Source: Mycobacterium asiaticum (GTDB lineage: Bacteria > Actinomycetota > Actinomycetes > Mycobacteriales > Mycobacteriaceae). Taken from it: DNA of 38,790 nt. The stretch covers positions 1-38,790 of the forward strand of contig NZ_LZLS01000002.1 of NCBI RefSeq assembly GCF_001673365.1, given 5' to 3'. Shown here piece after piece: positions 35,861 through 38,790 of this stretch. The notes beneath the pieces were generated by a model. The model did not search any database, was not told the DNA's origin, and saw only the letters and a list, made by a program, of their open reading frames with translations. The position numbers were made by a program, and so were the translations under genes. Numbering within the stretch: the stretch's first letter is position 1; each line of letters opens with the position of its first letter.

Positions 35861-36361
35861 TTAGGCGGTTCGGACGACCTGGCCGCTTTCCTTGTCCCAT
35901 TTGAGCTGGATCGAGTTGTCGCCCTCGTGGCCCATCAGGGTCGTGTAGGCCTCCAAAACCAGCGCGCCGTCCTGGTTGTGGCAAAAGTTCTTCGTGACCA
36001 CGATGTCGGCGCCGAACCGCTCGTTCACGGATTCGATGCGCAGGCTGCCGTAGAGCTTGTCACCGACATGTATCGGCGCGTGGTAGACGAACTTCTGGTC
36101 GACCTGCACGATCTGCATGGTCTCGAAGCCGACGTCGACATTGCGGAAGAAATCGTCCTGGATCAGTTTTGCCAGGATGGACACAAAGGTCAGCGGGGCG
36201 ACGAGGCGGTCGTAGCCACTCTCGGCGGCCGCGGCCTCGTCGTAGCAGGCCTGATCGTCGCACTTGATCGACCGGGAAAATTGCCGAACCTGCTCGCGGC
36301 CCACCTCGAAGTAGTCGGGGTACTGCCAAGTCATACCGCGAATATCTGTTTTGAGCGCCAT
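35861..36361 (-). CDS. hadC: (3R)-hydroxyacyl-ACP dehydratase subunit HadC
   Basis: Substrate-binding subunit of the FAS-II dehydratase HadBC, acting on longer meromycolate precursors. The 166-residue hot-dog-fold protein shares with HadA the pattern Y-PDY and LVAPLTFVSILAKLIQDDFF and has no catalytic Asp-His motif. Its ATG is three bases after the hadB stop, so it is translationally linked to hadB. The C-terminal IQLKWDKESGQVVRTA is longer than in HadA. Confidence 0.96.
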   Translation of the reverse strand: MALKTDIRGMTWQYPDYFEVGREQVRQFSRSIKCDDQACYDEAAAAESGYDRLVAPLTFVSILAKLIQDDFFRNVDVGFETMQIVQVDQKFVYHAPIHVGDKLYGSLRIESVNERFGADIVVTKNFCHNQDGALVLEAYTTLMGHEGDNSIQLKWDKESGQVVRTA

Positions 36362-36364
36362 CCG

Positions 36365-36793
36365 CTAGGCCAACTTCGCCGAGGCGACAGCCCGACCGAA
36401 GATTTTCTTGCCGCCGGTCGTCGCGGTGAGCGCGATGGTCACCGATTTGGTTTCCGGGTCAACGGACTTCACCCGGCCGCTGAACACCAGCTCAGCACCC
36501 TTGCTGTCATTGGGCACCGGGACTACCGCGGTGAAGCGCACGTTGTATTCGGTGACGGCGCCCGGGTCGCCGACCCACGACGTGACGTAGCCGCCGCCGA
36601 TCCCCATGGTCAGCATGCCGTGCGCGATGGCGGTGTCCAGACCGACCATTTTGGCGATCTCGTCGTCCCAGTGAATCGGGTTCAAGTCACCCGACACCCC
36701 CGCGTAATTGACCAGATCCTGTCGGGTCAACGGGTAGGTCCGCTCCGGCAGCTGGTCACCCACCTGCACCGAACTGAACTCACGCAGAGGCAT
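36365..36793 (-). CDS. hadB: (3R)-hydroxyacyl-ACP dehydratase catalytic subunit HadB
   Basis: Catalytic partner of HadA and HadC in the third step of the FAS-II elongation cycle. The 142-residue protein contains the R-hydratase motif YAGVSGDLNPIHWDDE with catalytic Asp36 and His41, and the HGMLTMGIGGGYVTSW helix. The start at MPLREFSSVQVGDQL matches the M. tuberculosis length; the longer frame adds residues encoded inside hadA. Its ATG overlaps the end of hadA by 14 bases. Confidence 0.97.
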   Translation of the reverse strand: MPLREFSSVQVGDQLPERTYPLTRQDLVNYAGVSGDLNPIHWDDEIAKMVGLDTAIAHGMLTMGIGGGYVTSWVGDPGAVTEYNVRFTAVVPVPNDSKGAELVFSGRVKSVDPETKSVTIALTATTGGKKIFGRAVASAKLA

Positions 36794-37259
36794 CTGAAAA
36801 TCCTTCTTCCCCGTCTTCGCCGGAACGACCTGCCAGCGTCGTGTAGGTCTCTTGCACAATGTCACCAGCGTCATTGGTGATGATGTTCTTGGTCACGATG
36901 ATCTGGGTGCCATGCGCCTCACGCACAGAATCCACGTATACGTCACAGTAAAGTTTGTCGCCCGCGACGATCGGCTTCTCGAACTTCAATACCTGATCGA
37001 TCTGGACGATCTTCTCGTCCGAAATGGCGATGTTGGCATAGTCGAAAAAAGCCGATTGCGCCTTGTAGCCGAAGACGCAAATGAACGTCAGCGGAGCCGC
37101 CAGTCCGTCGTAGCCCAGTTCTGCCGCCGCCTTGTCGTCGAAGAACGCGGCGTCATCGTTTTGCACAGCCGTCGCGTGCTCGCGAATCTTTTCTCGCTCG
37201 ACCAGGTAATAGTCGGGATAGCGGTAGTGCATCCCGACGATCTTTTCGGACAACGCCAC
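36780..37259 (-). CDS. hadA: (3R)-hydroxyacyl-ACP dehydratase subunit HadA
   Basis: Substrate-binding subunit of the HadAB dehydratase, for earlier meromycolate elongation steps. The 159-residue hot-dog protein carries LAAPLTFICVFGYKAQ. Cys61 in this segment is the residue reported to be attacked by thiacetazone and isoxyl in M. tuberculosis, and it is conserved here. The start is GTG. It overlaps hadB by 14 bases, consistent with the co-translation needed for heterodimer assembly. It lies 60 bases after rpmG. Confidence 0.97.
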   Translation of the reverse strand: MALSEKIVGMHYRYPDYYLVEREKIREHATAVQNDDAAFFDDKAAAELGYDGLAAPLTFICVFGYKAQSAFFDYANIAISDEKIVQIDQVLKFEKPIVAGDKLYCDVYVDSVREAHGTQIIVTKNIITNDAGDIVQETYTTLAGRSGEDGEEGFSDASA

Positions 37260-37319
37260 GATTTTCGAACCTACCTACGAATCTTCGGCCAGACTGAGAC
37301 CACTGCTTGTGGTGGGCAG

Positions 37320-37487
37320 TTACCGCGTTTCGCGGTGCCCTTGGTGCTTACCGCAATTCGGGCAGAACTTCTTCAGCTCCAACCGGTCAGGGTCGTTGCG
37401 ACGGTTCTTCTTGGTGATGTAGTTACGGTGCTTGCACACCTCGCAGGCCAACGTGATCTTCGGCCGTACATCAGTACTGGAAGCCAT
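37320..37487 (-). CDS. rpmG: 50S ribosomal protein L33, zinc-binding form
   Basis: A small ribosomal protein of 55 residues: [18 protein letters not shown] onward. Four cysteines (15, 18, 42, 45) form a zinc ribbon, so this is the C+ form used when zinc is plentiful; mycobacteria often carry a zinc-free alternative elsewhere. The ending [17 protein letters not shown] is typical. It lies between metT and hadA as in M. tuberculosis (rpmG2). Confidence 0.97.
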   Translation of the reverse strand: MASSTDVRPKITLACEVCKHRNYITKKNRRNDPDRLELKKFCPNCGKHQGHRETR

Positions 37488-37541
37488 GACTTTCTTCTCT
37501 CAGTTCTCTGTCAATCTCGTCAAAGTCTCGATGTTGTTTTG

Positions 37542-37615
<74 letters not shown>

Positions 37616-37647
37616 TCTGGTACCGCCACCTTGCTCGGCGTCCGCCG

Positions 37648-37720
37648 AGCCCCCTAACGGAATCGAACCGTTGACCTTTTCCTTACCATGGAAACGCTCT
37701 ACCGACTGAGCTAAGGGGGC
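37648..37720 (-). tRNA. thrT: tRNA-Thr (GGT anticodon)
   Basis: The 73-base cloverleaf has acceptor GCCCCCT/AGGGGGC, D-arm TAGCTCAGTCGGTAGAGC, anticodon stem TTTCC/GGAAA with loop ATGGTAA (anticodon GGT) and T-arm GGTTCGATTCC. Discriminator T; CCA not encoded. It is the first gene of the thrT-metT-rpmG-hadABC block. Confidence 0.97.
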
Positions 37721-37770
37721 CGTTCACCCGAAGCGACCAGTCGTGCAGGTGCGCTATCAAGGCCAAAAAG

Positions 37771-37800
37771 AGGGTACAGCGTGGCCTGCAACGTAGCCAA
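37771..37800 (-). promoter_or_regulatory. Predicted thrT-metT-rpmG-hadABC promoter
   Basis: The minus strand has TTGGCT (37800-37795), an 18-base spacer and TACCCT (37776-37771), fitting mycobacterial sigma-A promoters. Transcription would begin near 37764, about 44 bases before thrT. The -35 box and spacing equal those predicted for rplJ. Confidence 0.6.
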
Positions 37801-37827
37801 ACCACGTGCGCGGGTAGCGACCGAACG

Positions 37828-38043
37828 TCAACCGGGACTGCCGTTGCGGTGCGGGACCCAGGCACTGAGATCGCTGAACTCGTCGCATTCGTCGTCCTGC
37901 GGATCGTGTTCGGTGTTGTCGGCTACGTCGATCATCGCCCGCAGGGCGATATTGACGGCCTCTCGCGCATCGGCCAGGTGGTAGCGCCGAATGATCTCGT
38001 CGACGAGGTCGACGTCAACCACAATCTCCACCCGTTTCAACAT
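37828..38043 (-). CDS. VapB-like antitoxin without adjacent toxin (Rv0634A-like)
   Basis: A 71-residue protein whose N-terminal half fits the short VapB pattern: MLKRVEIVVDVDLVDEIIRR, then AREAVNIALRAMID, resembling a ribbon-helix-helix-type DNA-binding antitoxin. The C-terminal half is acidic (EHDPQDDECDEFSDL). No VapC toxin lies on either side: one neighbour is thrT, the other a metallo-beta-lactamase gene. The ATG at 38043 is chosen over an upstream reading because the conserved pattern begins there. It may be a solitary regulator; its partner, if any, is elsewhere. Confidence 0.75.
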   Translation of the reverse strand: MLKRVEIVVDVDLVDEIIRRYHLADAREAVNIALRAMIDVADNTEHDPQDDECDEFSDLSAWVPHRNGSPG

Positions 38044-38139
38044 GGACCAACGATACCTATTACCCACCACCCGGAACCATCCCATTTAGGCGCTTTACCG
38101 GCAGTTTCGGCGCCCCGCGACGCTTCGGTGACGGCGGAG

Positions 38140-38168
38140 TTGGTCGACTGCGGGGCGGCCCATACTCT
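38140..38168 (+). promoter_or_regulatory. Predicted leaderless promoter of the MBL-fold gene
   Basis: TTGGTC (38140-38145), a 17-base spacer and TACTCT (38163-38168) form a good sigma-A promoter. The GTG start lies only seven bases after the -10 box, so transcription would begin at the start codon itself, the leaderless arrangement common in mycobacteria. Confidence 0.6.
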
Positions 38169-38174
38169 GGTGGC

Positions 38175-38790
38175 GTGTCAGATTCGGACCGGTTGTACTT
38201 CCGCCAACTGCTCTCCGGCCGCGATTTCGCCGCCGGCGACCCGATCGCGGCGCAGATGCGCAACTTCGCCTACTTGATCGGCGACCGCGAGACCGGGGAC
38301 TGCGTCGTCGTCGACCCGGCCTACGCCGCCGGAGACCTCGTCGACGCGTTGGAATCCGACGGCCTGCATCTGTCCGGTGTGCTGGTGACCCATCACCACC
38401 CCGACCACATCGGCGGGTCGATGATGGGATTTGAGCTCAAGGGCCTCGCTGAGCTGCTGGAACGGGTGAGCGTACCGATCCATGTGAACTCCGAGGAGGC
38501 GCTGTGGGTGTCCCGGATCACCGGGATCGCGATGAGCGACCTGACCACCCACGGCCATCGCGACAAGATCAGCATCGGCGATATCGAGATCGAGTTGTTG
38601 CACACCCCGGGGCACACGCCGGGGAGCCAGTGCTTTCTGCTCGACGGCCGGCTCGTCGCCGGCGACACCTTGTTTTTGGACGGCTGCGGGCGCACCGACT
38701 TCCCCGGCGGCGATTCCGACGAGATGTATCGCAGCCTGCAGCAACTTGCCGCCCTGCCCGGCGACCCGACGGTGTTTCCCGGCCACTGGT
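38175..38790 (+). CDS. Metallo-beta-lactamase-fold hydrolase (Rv0634c-like), partial
   Basis: Probable binuclear zinc hydrolase of the glyoxalase II-like group; the gene runs off the right edge after about 205 codons. The metal motif THHHPDHIGG is at about residues 73-82, followed by TPGHTPGS, the bridging aspartate in AGDTLF and FPGHW at the cut end. The GTG start is supported by a -10 box seven bases upstream and no ribosome site. Substrate is unknown; hydroxyacylglutathione is unlikely in a mycothiol organism, so another thioester or a persulfide are possibilities. Confidence 0.9.
   Translation, partial: MSDSDRLYFRQLLSGRDFAAGDPIAAQMRNFAYLIGDRETGDCVVVDPAYAAGDLVDALESDGLHLSGVLVTHHHPDHIGGSMMGFELKGLAELLERVSVPIHVNSEEALWVSRITGIAMSDLTTHGHRDKISIGDIEIELLHTPGHTPGSQCFLLDGRLVAGDTLFLDGCGRTDFPGGDSDEMYRSLQQLAALPGDPTVFPGHW

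Overview
The window is a chromosomal segment of a slow-growing, high-GC Mycobacterium outside the M. tuberculosis complex. Three things support this: RpoB, RpoC, HadABC and NusG close to their mycobacterial forms; a mycolic acid methyltransferase array (mmaA1-mmaA4); and gene order that follows M. tuberculosis Rv0634c to Rv0669c, reversed here, with insertions and deletions. I see no insertion sequence, prophage or CRISPR array. The rifampicin-binding region of RpoB is wild type.

Layout from left to right. A neutral ceramidase (+) converges on rpoC-rpoB (-), with a bidirectional terminator between them. mkl/mceG (-) lies directly upstream of rpoB across a 500-base leader and promoter region; the toxin-antitoxin-rich block found here in M. 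tuberculosis is absent. A carotenoid oxygenase (-) and a TetR regulator (+) diverge around a short palindrome. rplJ-rplL (-) follow, with an L10-type leader and an attenuator-like terminator. Next on the minus strand is a translationally coupled sugar operon (GH38 alpha-mannosidase, a small protein of unknown function, ROK sugar kinase) followed by a large class III cyclase/ATPase signalling protein. A DinB-like protein and a 49-residue peptide (+) precede the lipid operon: UbiB-like kinase, lipG, mmaA1, mmaA2, mmaA3, mmaA4.

Between mmaA4 and rplA sits a two-gene cassette absent from that position in M. tuberculosis: a tandem YCII/DGPF-domain protein and an ECF42-type sigma factor. A sequence resembling the published ECF42 promoter lies just upstream, so the cassette probably regulates itself. 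The remainder (-) is a translation and mycolate block: thrT, metT, rpmG, hadA, hadB, hadC, trpT, secE, nusG, rplK, rplA. An orphan VapB-like antitoxin and a metallo-beta-lactamase-fold hydrolase with a predicted leaderless promoter end the window; the hydrolase is cut by the edge.

Functionally, core transcription and translation (rpoBC, nusG, secE, rplAKJL, rpmG, three tRNAs) is interleaved with cell-envelope lipid synthesis: HadABC extends meromycolate chains, MmaA1-4 decorate them, and Mkl powers Mce lipid import. Most gene identities rest on recalled protein families and visible motifs, not on database searches.
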